NCBI GenBank assembly: GCA_001768235.1
Contig: MENK01000024.1
Coordinates: forward strand, 246,919-310,918
Direction: 5' to 3'
Length of the DNA stretch: 64,000 nucleotides
Source: Bacteroidetes bacterium GWB2_32_14
GTDB lineage: Bacteria; Bacteroidota; Bacteroidia; Bacteroidales; UBA12077
Made by a program: the position numbers and the translations under genes. Below, piece after piece: positions 53,666 through 64,000 of the stretch (within the stretch, counting starts at the first letter, position 1; every line of letters begins with the position of its first letter). Below the pieces are notes generated by a model. The model saw only the letters and a program-made list of their open reading frames with translations. It had not been told where the DNA came from and did not search any database.

Positions 53666-54297
53666 TGAACACTAAAATTATACTTTCAACAGCATACCTG
53701 GCCCCGGTTCAGTATTATTCAAAACTTATTTCATATGATGAAATATGGGTTGAAGCACACGAAAATTTTATAAAACAGACATATCGTAACCGGTGTACAA
53801 TATATGGAGCAAACGGGGCTTTATCACTTTCTGTTCCAATAAAAAAAACAGCTGCAAAAATTAAGATTAACGAAGTATATATTGATTATGCAACCAACTG
53901 GCAAAAACTACACTGGAAATCAATAGAATCAGCATACAGATCATCCCCGTTTTTTGAATTTTATGCAGATGAGCTTTTTCCTTTTTATAAAAGAAAATAC
54001 GATTTACTAATAGATTATAACCACGAATTACAGAATACTATATTGAGTATTTTGAATGTAGATGTTTTATTTAAAGAAACTACGGATTTTAACCTGAACT
54101 ATAACCGCGAATATGATGATTTTCGATATTCGATACATCCCAAAAAAGATTTGGGTGATTCGAATTTCCACCCAATTGAATATATCCAGGTTTTTAAACC
54201 GAAATATGGGTTTATCCAAAACCTCAGTATTATAGATTTGATATTTAATTCAGGGAATGATGCTTTATCTGTACTCCGAAAATCTTTTCAAATATAA
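53665..54297 (+). CDS. WbqC-family protein
   Basis: 210 aa. It matches the WbqC-like family: early AYLAPVQYYSKL, then NFIKQTYRNRCTIYGANG, NWQKLHWKSIESAY and SSPFFEFYADEL. Members occur in O-antigen loci but the reaction is not firmly established. The start ATG shares a base with the stop of the signal peptidase paralogue (TAATG). The 93 bases after it hold no gene. Confidence 0.88.
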   Translation: MNTKIILSTAYLAPVQYYSKLISYDEIWVEAHENFIKQTYRNRCTIYGANGALSLSVPIKKTAAKIKINEVYIDYATNWQKLHWKSIESAYRSSPFFEFYADELFPFYKRKYDLLIDYNHELQNTILSILNVDVLFKETTDFNLNYNREYDDFRYSIHPKKDLGDSNFHPIEYIQVFKPKYGFIQNLSIIDLIFNSGNDALSVLRKSFQI

Positions 54298-54390
54298 ATT
54301 TCTTAATATCTTTTTAAAACTTTATAAATCAATTGTTTTGATATTTAAAAAATTCTATTAAATTTGATATAGATTTATAAATGAAAAGAG

Positions 54391-54765
54391 ATGCAAAACT
54401 TATTTATTGATGGTACAGATACAACTCCTGCTATTAATTTTTATACTAATGGCAAATTATTAATAAAAGGCAGATCATTGCCCGAAGACGTTCATAAGTT
54501 TTACGAACCAGTATTTTTTTGGATCAAAGAACTGGAAGCAGAAAATGTCCATATTGAACTTAAAATGGAATACATCAATACATCATCAACAAAGAAAATC
54601 CTAAATCTTCTGATTGAGCTTGAAGGAAGTCCCAAAATAAAAAATATTGATATACACTGGTATTATGAGTATGATGACCTGGATATGATGGAATTGGGAG
54701 AATTATTCGAGTCTAACCTTAAACGATCTGATTTTCAACTAATTGAAGCCGTAGATATTTTTTAA
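54391..54765 (+). CDS. SiaC-family (DUF1987) regulatory phosphoprotein
   Basis: 124 aa, single domain: an early DTTPAINFYTNGKLLIKGRSLPEDV and the block MEYINTSSTKKILNLL, which corresponds to the Thr/Ser phosphorylation site of SiaC in Pseudomonas, where the protein binds and activates a diguanylate cyclase under control of a kinase/phosphatase pair. No such pair or cyclase is visible nearby. A terminator follows. Confidence 0.88.
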   Translation: MQNLFIDGTDTTPAINFYTNGKLLIKGRSLPEDVHKFYEPVFFWIKELEAENVHIELKMEYINTSSTKKILNLLIELEGSPKIKNIDIHWYYEYDDLDMMELGELFESNLKRSDFQLIEAVDIF

Positions 54766-54793
54766 ATAATATATTATTAATACTCAGATATTT

Positions 54794-54816
54794 ACCGTCA
54801 AATCGATGGTTTTTTT
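54794..54816 (+). terminator. Terminator after the SiaC-like gene
   Basis: ACCGTC-AAATC-GATGGT stem-loop (one G-T pair) followed by six T. Weak but well placed, 28 bases past the stop. Confidence 0.6.
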
Positions 54817-55127
54817 ATCGTTTATTGATAAAACATGTTATTAAACATACAATTGAGTGTAACCCTGTTTTGTAATGAATTCAATATGTACAGTAAGTTG
54901 CGTGTTTTAAATGAAACAGTATCTGTAAATGCAATCAAAAAAAGAATTGAAGTTTTATTTAAAGTATTAAATTTACTTTTTATATAACAAATAATGAGAA
55001 AGTTATTGAAAATGAATTGTATTTATTACCCGGGTATTTATCGAAAATGTTAACCAAAGGCATAACAAAAAATTTAGATATGGATATGCCCGATGGCAAA
55101 TGGTATTAGATTTAAGAAAAGTTTAAA
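54817..55127. other. Intergenic stretch with possible gene remnants
   Basis: No convincing gene. A 50-codon ATG frame (54835-54987) and an overlapping open frame without a start codon (about 54961-55110, with ELYLLPGYLSKML and DMPDGKWY) look protein-like in part and could be leftovers of a decayed gene. They are too short to assign. Confidence 0.4.
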
Positions 55128-58100
55128 ATGTATTATATGAAGCAGCTGTTACTCCCTTTTTTATTATTGTTTGCATTAAATGTTTCCTCTCAGGAAGGTA
55201 CAAAACAATTTATGCCCAATTCAGAAGAATCTGAAAGATTATGGCTTGAGTTTTACACGTTCGACGGAAATGATTTTGGTACTTATGATTGCGATACAAA
55301 CGAACGAATTAACATTTATCTTAGAAATGGCGAAAAAATGCATTTTGGAATGAAAATGCAAACAGCAAGTAATTACGGGGGAGATGTTTTAACCGATGAT
55401 GATTTGGTAACTTTTCGTGTAAAAGATCCTGATGGTATTATTGTTTATTCGGAAAGCTGGATGAGAACTTCGGGAAACGGATATATTGATACGTACGAAC
55501 AGGCTGTTAAAGGGCCCAATGATGTAATTTTAAATGGTACTACAATTAGCGGGGGCTACGATCCATTAATAATCAATGCAACTAAAGATGGCAATTATTA
55601 TATTGAATTTGAAACGTGGAGGTACAATAAGTGGGGTGACAGAGTTATTAATCCGGGCAGGCGTTTTGCACTCCAATATTTCGATGTAACAGTTACTGAT
55701 GGTTCTTATAATGTAATTACAAATCCCGGCGAACCAAATAAGTCGGCTGGCAGGTTATGGTCGTACGGTTGGTCATTTACAAATACTGCATTTTCTGATC
55801 AGTATCGTGTCAATGCGCATTTTTATGTATTTACATCCGATGAGTTTATTAATAAAGTAAACTTCCAAATGTATCCTTATTCTTTTGCTTTTGTTGTAAA
55901 TTCTTATGGAGTAACTACATTAACAGACGAGAGTAATTATATAAAAAGAACACAAAGTCAGGAAGGAGACCAAACCACTGACGATAATATTACTGAATAT
56001 AAGGTCTTTTTGAATGATCCAGATCGTACCGTTTGGCCAAATACAACACTCGTTCCACCAAAAGCAAAAGTATGGACTGAAGATACACTTTTTATGGACT
56101 ACAGTTACAATCGCGATCCCTTGTACCTGCCATTAGATCATAGTAGGGTTGTTATGGAAAAAAATATGCCATCATGTTTATATGATGATATTGCTATTTT
56201 TAAAATTGAAATAAACATTGATGGATTTACAGCAATTTTAATCGATATAGATAATGATGGCGAATATTCAATAGGTGGCAGCGACAGGGTTATCTATCGC
56301 AATATGAAAAAAGGCCTTAATTATGTTTTATGGAATTTTAAGAATGATGCTGGTGCCGAGGTTGCTGAAGGTGATTATAATGCTTCTGCAACTTTTTTAG
56401 GCCGTGGCCCGGCACATTTCCCTTTATACGACGTGGAACAAATGGATGGAGTCACAACTTCGTCTATTCGCCCGTTTATTAAACTGGAAACTACAATTTA
56501 TTGGGACGATACAGAGATTACTCTCTGGGGCGATCAGGACGGGGGCGACCTTATGGATGAAACTCAGCGAAAACAACTTGTCGTAGAAAATGATGTTCCC
56601 CGGATTTGGTCATATCACGAAGATTTAGCCGATGTAAATTATAACGGGAATAAAAATACCTTAAATACATGGTTCAATGCACTCGATTTAGGATATTCAT
56701 CTATTGGTTTACATGTTCAGGAAAGTGCTACTAAATGCGTTTATGGTTTAGCTCCGTGGGTTGGAGATATTTACATGGAAGGCCCCAAAAATATTGATAT
56801 TGAATTTGATACATTGGATTTTACGTACAAATTTTTTGATCCACGGGAATATTTATTATCAAGCATTCAAATACTTTCATTACCTGAAAATGGTACATTA
56901 AAACTTTCAACAGTTGATGTTGCGGTTAACCAGGTAATTTCTAAAGCTGATTTATCAAATTTAACTTATACTCCCGATGGTGATTGGTTTGGAAAAGACA
57001 GCTTGCAATGGAAAGCATTTAATGGAGAGTACTGGTCAAACAACCAGGAGAATATATATCTAATTATTAATACACCTCCCGTAATTTCTGATATTCCTGA
57101 CCAGACATTGTGTACAAATAATCAAACCGATTCAATTGATTTTACAATAAACGATGATGAAAACGATATCAATGAGATTGAAGTTACAGGTTTTTCCGCG
57201 GATCCAACATTTGTTCCAAATAGTAATATAGTAATTAGTGGAACAGGTACAAACAGGATAGTAACTGTAACACCAGTTGCCAATAAATCGGGGATGGCTA
57301 TTATATACATTATGGCCGACGATGGGCTTAGCCAGGTAATTGAAGAATTTACAGTATATGTTGGCCCGGATTTACAATTCTCAGGCGATACCAGTATTTG
57401 TGTTGGCGATCCTTTATTTCTTACAGCCCAGGAACCCGGTGCAACATCCTATTTATGGAAATATGAAGGTTCGGTTATTTCGAATTTGCAAACTGTGCAG
57501 CAAGCAGCAGGAAGTGTTAGTATAGGACAATGGTCGCTTACAATTGAAAAAGACGGATGTACATCAACCCGTTATTTTACAGTATCTGTTTCTCCATTAA
57601 CTACATTTACCGGAGATGTTGATGTGTGCGTTGGAGAAACACTTTCGTTAAGTGCTACTGAAGTGAATGCCAGTTATATTTGGAGAAAGGGAACAACTAC
57701 AGTATCTACTTCAAAAATATATACAATAACTACTGCAGCACTGACAAATGCCGCGACAAATTATTCTCTTTATGTTGATAAAGATGGTTGCACGAATACT
57801 TCCGATACATTTGCGATAACAGTAGAAGTGCTTCCAAATAATAGTCTTACTGTATCAGGCAATACTGTTGATCCTGAAGAAGATGGTACGATTACTGTTA
57901 ATAGTGCTCAAAACGATATTACTTACAATGTATATAATAGCGAAAATATTTTAGTTGCAGATAGCTTGGGTGCGGGAACTAATCTCGCGATTAATATTCC
58001 ACATGAATATTTATCTGTTGGTGATAATATTTTTCATGTAGGGGCTAATAATGGAAACTGTGAAGTAGATTTAACAGATACAGCGAAAATTATAGTTCGG

Positions 58101-61100
58101 ACACCCGGAATTATCGTATCAACAATAAGTGGAAATACTACTGAAGCATTAGGAACAGCAACATTTACAATTAGATTGAATACAGAACCTGATTCAAGTG
58201 TTACTATTGCACTAAGTTCAAGTGATCCAACTGAAGGTACAGTATTTCCTGCAAGTGTAACATTTACAGCATTAAATTATAATACAAACCAAACAATTAC
58301 TGTTACAGGGGTTAATGATTTTATTATTGACGGGGATATAAGTTATACTGTCAATACAGCAGCAGCAATAAGTACAGATATTAAATATAATGGATTGGAT
58401 GCAGCTGATGTTGATGTAATTAATACCGATAACGATGTTGCGGGAGTTACTGTTTCGCCAGCAAGTGAATTAATAACAACCGAAGCATTAGCTACAGCTA
58501 CATATACTTTGACGCTTGATTGTGAGCCGGTTTCTGATGTTACCATTGATATTAGCTCTAGTGATACCGGCGAAGGAACGATTTCCCCAGTTCAGGTTAT
58601 TTTTAGTTCTGCAAACTGGAACACTCCACAAACAGTAACAATAACAGGTGTTAATGATGATATTGACGATGATGATCAGTCCTATACGATTATTAATTCA
58701 AATACAAATAGTTCCGATACTCATTTTGATAATATAAATGTTACTGATGTTTCTGTAACAAATATCGATAATGATGATGCAGGAATTACTGTGTCACCTG
58801 TTTCCGGGTTAACAACAACCGAAGCAGGTGGAACCGGTATATTTACAATTGTTTTAAACACAGAACCTGCGGCAAATGTTACCATTGCGTTAAGTTCAAG
58901 TGATACCACCGAAGGTTCGGTTTCTCCATCAAGTATTACCTTTACTCCTGAAAATTGGGATATCCCACAAACAACTACTGTTACAGGTGTTAATGATGAC
59001 ATTGACGATGATGATCGGCCCTATACAATTTTTACTGCTCCGGCAACGAGTGATGATTTAAAATATAGCCTTGTAGATCCTGCAAATGTCTCAATTACAA
59101 ATACTGATAATGATATATCCGGGTTAACCATTTCAAAATCAGGTATAACAACAAGTGAAGCAGGTGGGGCAGAAAGTTTTACGATAAGATTGAATACTCA
59201 GCCAACAACATCAATAACAATAGAACTAATTTCAAGCGATACTGGCGAAGGAACGGTTACAACAGGGAGCTTTTTAACTTTTACAACCGCAAATTGGAAC
59301 ACCTCGCAAACAGTTACAATAACGGGTGTTGATGATTATATTGTTGATAGTGATGTACCCTATACAATTTCAGTTTCAATAAATTCAGGCGATAGCAAGT
59401 ATTCTTCTGCTTTAAATACATCAGTATCCGCATCCAATACCGATAATGATGTAGCAGGGGTTACAGTATCCCCCACATCAATTGGTACAAGCGAAGCATT
59501 AACAAGTGCTATCTTTAGTTTAGTTCTTACATCTCAGCCAACATCAGATGTAACAATTAGCCTTACAGGAGTTGATGCAACTGAAGGTACAATTGATAAA
59601 ACAAGTGTAATTTTTACATCAGTAAATTGGAATGCTGTACAGAATGTTACTGTGACTGGAGTAAACGACGATATTGCCGATGGAAATATTCCTTATACTA
59701 TTATTACAACAGCAACAAGTTTGTATGGATTATATAACGGGATAACCGTGGATGACATTTCGGTTACCAATGCCGATAACGATGTGCCTGGAATTACCGT
59801 ATCACCAACTACTCTTACTACTTCCGAAACAGGAAATAATACATTTACAATAGCTTTAAATACACAACCTGCAGCCGATGTAATAATTACTATTACTTCA
59901 CTCGATTTAACGGAAGGAACAGTTAGCCCGTCAGATATTACTTTTACAAATTCAGATTGGACTGCTAAAACAATTACAGTAACCGGAGTTAATGATGCTA
60001 TTGATGATGGCGATATTACTTACACAATTCAAACATCCAATACAGCTAGCACCGACGGAAACTATAATAACAAACCTGTTGATGATGTTTCAGTTACGAA
60101 TACAGATGATGATATTGCCGGAATAACCGTTTCGGCTATAAGCGGAAATACTACTGAAAGTGGAACAATGGCAACGTTTACTATTGTTCTTAATTCCGAA
60201 CCTGCTGCAAATGTAATTATTGATTTAAGTTCCGGTGATGCTTCAGAAGGAACAGTTTTACCGGCAAGTTTAACATTTACTTCTGCCAATTGGAATATTC
60301 CACAATCTGCGACAGTTGCAGGAGTCAATGATGATATTGACGATGGAGATATTGAATATACGATTATTACGGCTACTGCAAGCTCTACTGATGGAAAATA
60401 TAATATATTAAATCCTTCTGATGTAATTGTAACAAATACTGATGATGATACAGCTGATTTTATTGTTTTTCCAACGAGCGAATTAACTACAACCGAAGTT
60501 GGCGGAACAGCTACATTTACTGTAAGACTTGCCAGTCAGCCAACAGCCGATGTAATAATAACTTTAACATCGGGAAATACCGCAGAAGGTACAGTTTCAC
60601 CTTCAAGTCTTACTTTTACAAGTGCAAACTGGAACTCTGCACAAACAGTTACAGTTACAGGAGTTAATGATTTTGTGGATGATGGTAATATTTCATATAC
60701 AATTTTAACGAATGCAGCTTCGAGTGGTGATTCTAAGTATAACGGATTAAATGCTGCTGATGTTTCTGTTACAAACACAGATGATGATACAGCGGGTATT
60801 ACCCTTTCAGCAATTAGCGGGTTAACAACCACAGAAGCTGGTGGTACAGCAACATTTACTATTGTGCTAAATAGCAGGCCTACTACTGATGTTGTAATTG
60901 GATTCAGTTCAGGAAATACCGCAGAAGGTACAGTATTACCTACAAGTGTTACTTTTATTCCTTCAAGCTGGAATACTGCAAAAACAATTACTCTTACTGG
61001 AGTTGATGATCATATTGTTGATGGTTCAGTACCTTATATCGTTTCAATATCAATAAATACCGGAGATAGTAAATATAATTCATCAATGAATACAACTGTT

Positions 61101-64000
61101 TCTGCAACAAATACCGATAATGATGTTGCAGGAGTTACTGTTTCCCCAACATCAATTAGTACAAGCGAAACGTTAACAAGTGCTGGTTTTGGCTTGGCAC
61201 TTACATCACAACCAACTTCAGACGTAACCATTGCATTTACTGGCATAGATGCTACTGAAAATACTATTGATAAGACAAATGTAGTATTTACTTCAGAAAA
61301 TTGGAATGTCGTTCAAAATGTAACTGTTACAGGAGTGAATGACCTTGTTGATGACGGGGATATTACATATAATATAATTACTACAGCAACAAGTCCTTAT
61401 AGTTTGTATAATGGCATTGATGTTGATGATATATCAGTTACCAATACAGATAATGATGTTTTTGGAATAATAGTAGAAGCAACTGCCGGTTTATATACAA
61501 GAGAAGAGGGCACACAAACAACATTTGTTATTAGATTAAATAGCCAGCCTGCTGATGTTGTTACCATTGCGCTAAGTTCAAGCGATTTAACTGAAGGAAC
61601 TGTATCACCATTAAGTATATCGTTTAATTCAACCAACTGGAATACAAATCAAACAGTTACAGCTACCGGTGTTAATGACAATGTTGATGATGGCGATATT
61701 GCATATTCAGTTATTACAGGCCCGGCTGCTAGTGGTGATCCATTATATAATAATCTGGATGCACAAAATGTATCAATAACCAACCGTGATAATGATGTTG
61801 CCGGAATTACAGTTAATCCGGAAAGTTTAACATTAAATGAAGAAGGCTCGGCAAAAACATTTACAATGGCATTAAATAGCGAGCCTGTAGCAAATGTTAC
61901 AATAGATATGAATTCTGATGATATTGATAAAGGTACGGTTTCTCCTGCCAGCATAACATTTACACCCGTTGATTGGGATATAAATCAGGTAATTACAGTT
62001 ACTCCTGTTGATAATTCAATAGATGATGGAAATATTATATTTAATGTAGTTACTGCACCGGCATCAAGTTTGGATGATAATTACAAGAACAGAAATGCTG
62101 CTGATGTTACTGTTACATCTATTGATAATGATGTGGCCGCTATTACCGTTTCCTCAATTTCTGGAAATACATCAGAAGATTTAATAACAGCGACGTTTAC
62201 TATTGTATTAAATAGCGAACCAACTGATGATGTTACAATAGGAATTATTTCTGATAATACTACCGAAGGTACAGTTTTACCTGCAAACATAACATTTACA
62301 CCTGCCGATTGGAATATTCATCAAACAATTACTGTAACGGGTATTGACGATGCTATTGCTGACGGCAACCAAACATACCATATTATTATTGGTGCATCTG
62401 TTAGTACCGACTTTAATTATGATGGAGTCGATCCTGATGATATTACCGTTGTTAATAGCGATAATGACAGCCCCGGAGTTACAGTATTTCCAATCAATAA
62501 TTTATATACAACCGAAGCTGGTGGTACTGCAACTTTTACTGTAAGGTTAAATAGTCAACCAACTGATAATGTTGTTATTGATATTAGTTCTGGTGATACA
62601 GAAGAAGGAACAGTATCTCCTGCAATTGTATTATTTACAACGGCTGATTGGAATACTCAGCAAACTGTTACAATTACCGGTGTTGATGATTCAGATAATG
62701 ATGGAGATATTGCATATTCAATAGATTTAGATAACCCCGAAAGTGCTGATACAGGTTACGATACAATTACTTATGTTCAGGATGTATCTGTTACAAACAG
62801 GGATGATATTGGGCCAAGATTATTTGATGATTCAGCAACAACCAATGAAGATACAAATATCAATACAGATGTATTAACAAATGATTTTGGATTAGATGAT
62901 GGAAGTTTAGTTATTACAATTTCTACACAACCATTACATGGAACAGCTATTGTTGAGCCTGATAAAACAATTACATACCAACCCAACGGGTTATTTAATG
63001 GAACCGATACCTATGTATATAAGGTATGCGATGCCGAAAATGATTGTGATGAAGCTGTAGTTTCAGTTAATGTAACTCCTGAAAATGATGTTCCGGTTGC
63101 TTTGCCCGATACACGGGGTACAAGTTTAAACACTCCTGTTGATATAGATGTTCTCTTTAACGATTACGGAATGGAAGATGGCGGTATTCAAATAACAGTT
63201 GAAACATCTGAACACGGAACAGCTATCGTTAACCCTGACAAAACGGTTACATTTAATCCAACATCAGGATATATTGGTTTAGCAACATTTATTTATAAAT
63301 TACAGGATATCGACACGGACTCTGATACTGCAATTGTCAGAATAAATGTCCGTGATGTTAATCATGTTCCTGATGCAGTTAATGATGCAGCAAGTACGTT
63401 GATAAATACACAAGTAGATATACATGTTTTATCTAATGATACAGGTATTCAAGATGGTTTTGGCAGTTTATCACTACATTCGGTACCATTACATGGAACA
63501 GCAAGTGTAACTGTTAACAGAACGATAATATATATACCATCAGCTGGTTACACGGGTAATGACTTATTTGAATATTTTATTGAAGATGTCGATGGTGATT
63601 TTGATATTGCAACAGTAAATATTACAGTTAACCCTATAAGCGATTCTTATCCTGTAGCAGTTAACGATAGTCAGGCTACAGAATTTCAAACAGCAGTTAC
63701 CATTGATGTTTTGGCAAATGATACAGGACTCGGAGATGGAGTTCAAAGCATAACAATTTCTTCTTTCCCTGTAAATGGGGTGGTAGTTGTTAATGGAGAT
63801 TTTACGATTACTTATACACCAAATGGAGATTTTACAGGAATAGAAAGTTTTAGCTACCAAATATCTGATTCAGATGGGGATAATTCGAATATAGCCACGG
63901 TAACGATAACAGTGCTGCCTGACGGGGTACCCAATCATGTTCCAGTAGCAGTTTCAGATACGTCAACAACTTTAGCAAACACCCCTGTAGATATCAATGT
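55128..64000 (+). CDS. Giant secreted repeat protein, 3' end outside window
   Basis: The reading frame from ATG 55128 (or 55137) is open to the last base, at least 2,957 codons; the track omits it because no stop is reached. A signal peptide ends near VSSQ. An N-terminal beta-rich region (to about 640) is followed by cadherin/Ig-like units with Cys pairs (about 650-990), then 14 Calx-beta-like repeats (about 994-2559), then tandem cadherin-like/Big_9 units of about 92 aa with NTPVDIDVLxND motifs, the fifth cut by the window edge. Asp-rich ends (NTDNDV) suggest calcium binding. It is probably a surface adhesin; a type IX sorting tail may lie beyond the window. Confidence 0.92.
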   Translation, partial: MYYMKQLLLPFLLLFALNVSSQEGTKQFMPNSEESERLWLEFYTFDGNDFGTYDCDTNERINIYLRNGEKMHFGMKMQTASNYGGDVLTDDDLVTFRVKDPDGIIVYSESWMRTSGNGYIDTYEQAVKGPNDVILNGTTISGGYDPLIINATKDGNYYIEFETWRYNKWGDRVINPGRRFALQYFDVTVTDGSYNVITNPGEPNKSAGRLWSYGWSFTNTAFSDQYRVNAHFYVFTSDEFINKVNFQMYPYSFAFVVNSYGVTTLTDESNYIKRTQSQEGDQTTDDNITEYKVFLNDPDRTVWPNTTLVPPKAKVWTEDTLFMDYSYNRDPLYLPLDHSRVVMEKNMPSCLYDDIAIFKIEINIDGFTAILIDIDNDGEYSIGGSDRVIYRNMKKGLNYVLWNFKNDAGAEVAEGDYNASATFLGRGPAHFPLYDVEQMDGVTTSSIRPFIKLETTIYWDDTEITLWGDQDGGDLMDETQRKQLVVENDVPRIWSYHEDLADVNYNGNKNTLNTWFNALDLGYSSIGLHVQESATKCVYGLAPWVGDIYMEGPKNIDIEFDTLDFTYKFFDPREYLLSSIQILSLPENGTLKLSTVDVAVNQVISKADLSNLTYTPDGDWFGKDSLQWKAFNGEYWSNNQENIYLIINTPPVISDIPDQTLCTNNQTDSIDFTINDDENDINEIEVTGFSADPTFVPNSNIVISGTGTNRIVTVTPVANKSGMAIIYIMADDGLSQVIEEFTVYVGPDLQFSGDTSICVGDPLFLTAQEPGATSYLWKYEGSVISNLQTVQQAAGSVSIGQWSLTIEKDGCTSTRYFTVSVSPLTTFTGDVDVCVGETLSLSATEVNASYIWRKGTTTVSTSKIYTITTAALTNAATNYSLYVDKDGCTNTSDTFAITVEVLPNNSLTVSGNTVDPEEDGTITVNSAQNDITYNVYNSENILVADSLGAGTNLAINIPHEYLSVGDNIFHVGANNGNCEVDLTDTAKIIVRTPGIIVSTISGNTTEALGTATFTIRLNTEPDSSVTIALSSSDPTEGTVFPASVTFTALNYNTNQTITVTGVNDFIIDGDISYTVNTAAAISTDIKYNGLDAADVDVINTDNDVAGVTVSPASELITTEALATATYTLTLDCEPVSDVTIDISSSDTGEGTISPVQVIFSSANWNTPQTVTITGVNDDIDDDDQSYTIINSNTNSSDTHFDNINVTDVSVTNIDNDDAGITVSPVSGLTTTEAGGTGIFTIVLNTEPAANVTIALSSSDTTEGSVSPSSITFTPENWDIPQTTTVTGVNDDIDDDDRPYTIFTAPATSDDLKYSLVDPANVSITNTDNDISGLTISKSGITTSEAGGAESFTIRLNTQPTTSITIELISSDTGEGTVTTGSFLTFTTANWNTSQTVTITGVDDYIVDSDVPYTISVSINSGDSKYSSALNTSVSASNTDNDVAGVTVSPTSIGTSEALTSAIFSLVLTSQPTSDVTISLTGVDATEGTIDKTSVIFTSVNWNAVQNVTVTGVNDDIADGNIPYTIITTATSLYGLYNGITVDDISVTNADNDVPGITVSPTTLTTSETGNNTFTIALNTQPAADVIITITSLDLTEGTVSPSDITFTNSDWTAKTITVTGVNDAIDDGDITYTIQTSNTASTDGNYNNKPVDDVSVTNTDDDIAGITVSAISGNTTESGTMATFTIVLNSEPAANVIIDLSSGDASEGTVLPASLTFTSANWNIPQSATVAGVNDDIDDGDIEYTIITATASSTDGKYNILNPSDVIVTNTDDDTADFIVFPTSELTTTEVGGTATFTVRLASQPTADVIITLTSGNTAEGTVSPSSLTFTSANWNSAQTVTVTGVNDFVDDGNISYTILTNAASSGDSKYNGLNAADVSVTNTDDDTAGITLSAISGLTTTEAGGTATFTIVLNSRPTTDVVIGFSSGNTAEGTVLPTSVTFIPSSWNTAKTITLTGVDDHIVDGSVPYIVSISINTGDSKYNSSMNTTVSATNTDNDVAGVTVSPTSISTSETLTSAGFGLALTSQPTSDVTIAFTGIDATENTIDKTNVVFTSENWNVVQNVTVTGVNDLVDDGDITYNIITTATSPYSLYNGIDVDDISVTNTDNDVFGIIVEATAGLYTREEGTQTTFVIRLNSQPADVVTIALSSSDLTEGTVSPLSISFNSTNWNTNQTVTATGVNDNVDDGDIAYSVITGPAASGDPLYNNLDAQNVSITNRDNDVAGITVNPESLTLNEEGSAKTFTMALNSEPVANVTIDMNSDDIDKGTVSPASITFTPVDWDINQVITVTPVDNSIDDGNIIFNVVTAPASSLDDNYKNRNAADVTVTSIDNDVAAITVSSISGNTSEDLITATFTIVLNSEPTDDVTIGIISDNTTEGTVLPANITFTPADWNIHQTITVTGIDDAIADGNQTYHIIIGASVSTDFNYDGVDPDDITVVNSDNDSPGVTVFPINNLYTTEAGGTATFTVRLNSQPTDNVVIDISSGDTEEGTVSPAIVLFTTADWNTQQTVTITGVDDSDNDGDIAYSIDLDNPESADTGYDTITYVQDVSVTNRDDIGPRLFDDSATTNEDTNINTDVLTNDFGLDDGSLVITISTQPLHGTAIVEPDKTITYQPNGLFNGTDTYVYKVCDAENDCDEAVVSVNVTPENDVPVALPDTRGTSLNTPVDIDVLFNDYGMEDGGIQITVETSEHGTAIVNPDKTVTFNPTSGYIGLATFIYKLQDIDTDSDTAIVRINVRDVNHVPDAVNDAASTLINTQVDIHVLSNDTGIQDGFGSLSLHSVPLHGTASVTVNRTIIYIPSAGYTGNDLFEYFIEDVDGDFDIATVNITVNPISDSYPVAVNDSQATEFQTAVTIDVLANDTGLGDGVQSITISSFPVNGVVVVNGDFTITYTPNGDFTGIESFSYQISDSDGDNSNIATVTITVLPDGVPNHVPVAVSDTSTTLANTPVDIN
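58108..62805 (+). repeat. 14 tandem Calx-beta-like repeats in the giant protein
   Basis: Units of about 336 bp (111-114 aa), each starting like AGITVSPxSGLTTTE and ending in VTNTDND. I marked starts near 58108, 58440, 58783, 59117, 59456, 59790, 60120, 60456, 60797, 61132, 61464, 61800, 62136 and 62476. Units 4-5 and 9-10 are much more alike than others. The many minus-strand ORFs across this span are shadows of the repeats. Confidence 0.88.

Noticed and set aside
54835-54987. 50-codon ORF after the SiaC-like gene
   Set aside because: No ribosome-binding site, no recognisable family, and it overlaps another partial frame; kept only as a possible remnant.
58343-62986. Series of minus-strand ORFs across the giant protein
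   Set aside because: They recur with the same phase in each repeat unit and are shadows of the plus-strand frame, which is open throughout.

Overview
The window comes from a Bacteroidota chromosome (Bacteroidales/Marinilabiliales-like, an inference). The grounds are AT-rich DNA, promoters with a TAnnTTTG -7 box, a type II-C cas9-cas1-cas2 locus with a large Cas9, a TonB-dependent receptor, an S9 dipeptidyl peptidase, a SiaC/DUF1987 protein, two-signal-peptidase and WbqC genes, and a giant repeat-rich surface protein.

Layout. (1) 1-7739: CRISPR-Cas type II-C locus with the 3' part of cas9, cas1, cas2, a candidate tracrRNA on the minus strand, and an array of 45 repeats and 44 spacers closed by a 44-bp perfect palindrome. 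(2) 7815-27789: a block of minus-strand signalling genes. It holds three complete histidine kinases, one hybrid kinase, two receiver-only regulators, three multi-PAS proteins with no kinase domain but a shared C-terminal helix, a TonB receptor next to a YfiR-fused kinase, and a B12-binding protein with the CarH photoreceptor signature beside a PAS kinase. No gene in this block has a DNA-binding domain. (3) 27901-28342: a structured intergenic repeat element with terminal inverted repeats. (4) 28391-37183: a minus-strand gene train: hybrid kinase, receiver plus degenerate kinase (His to Asn), ABCG-like transporter, lipoprotein, two secreted proteins. One of the last two is a paralogue of the protein beside the CRISPR array. 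(5) 37307-37599: tRNA-Leu(GAG) with terminator, plus a broken tRNA-Leu copy carrying a 20-bp palindrome. (6) 37607-39781: DPP-IV-like peptidase. (7) 39921-46817: potassium uptake locus with trkA on one strand and two trkH genes plus a KdpD/KdpE-like pair on the other. Both promoters carry the same roughly 70-bp regulatory sequence. (8) 46945-50241: thrS-infC-rpmI-rplT, with infC apparently starting at AUA. (9) 50366-54816: dapB, lepB, a signal peptidase paralogue lacking both catalytic residues, a WbqC-family gene and a SiaC-like gene. (10) 55128-64000: the first 2,957 codons of a giant secreted repeat protein, absent from the ORF track because its stop lies beyond the window.

The two signalling regions probably form a dense phosphorelay network sensing periplasmic, outer-membrane and possibly light/B12 cues. 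Its outputs appear to be protein-protein contacts rather than direct transcription. The only classical DNA-binding regulator in the window is the KdpE-like one in the potassium locus, where the shared promoter sequence is its likely target.
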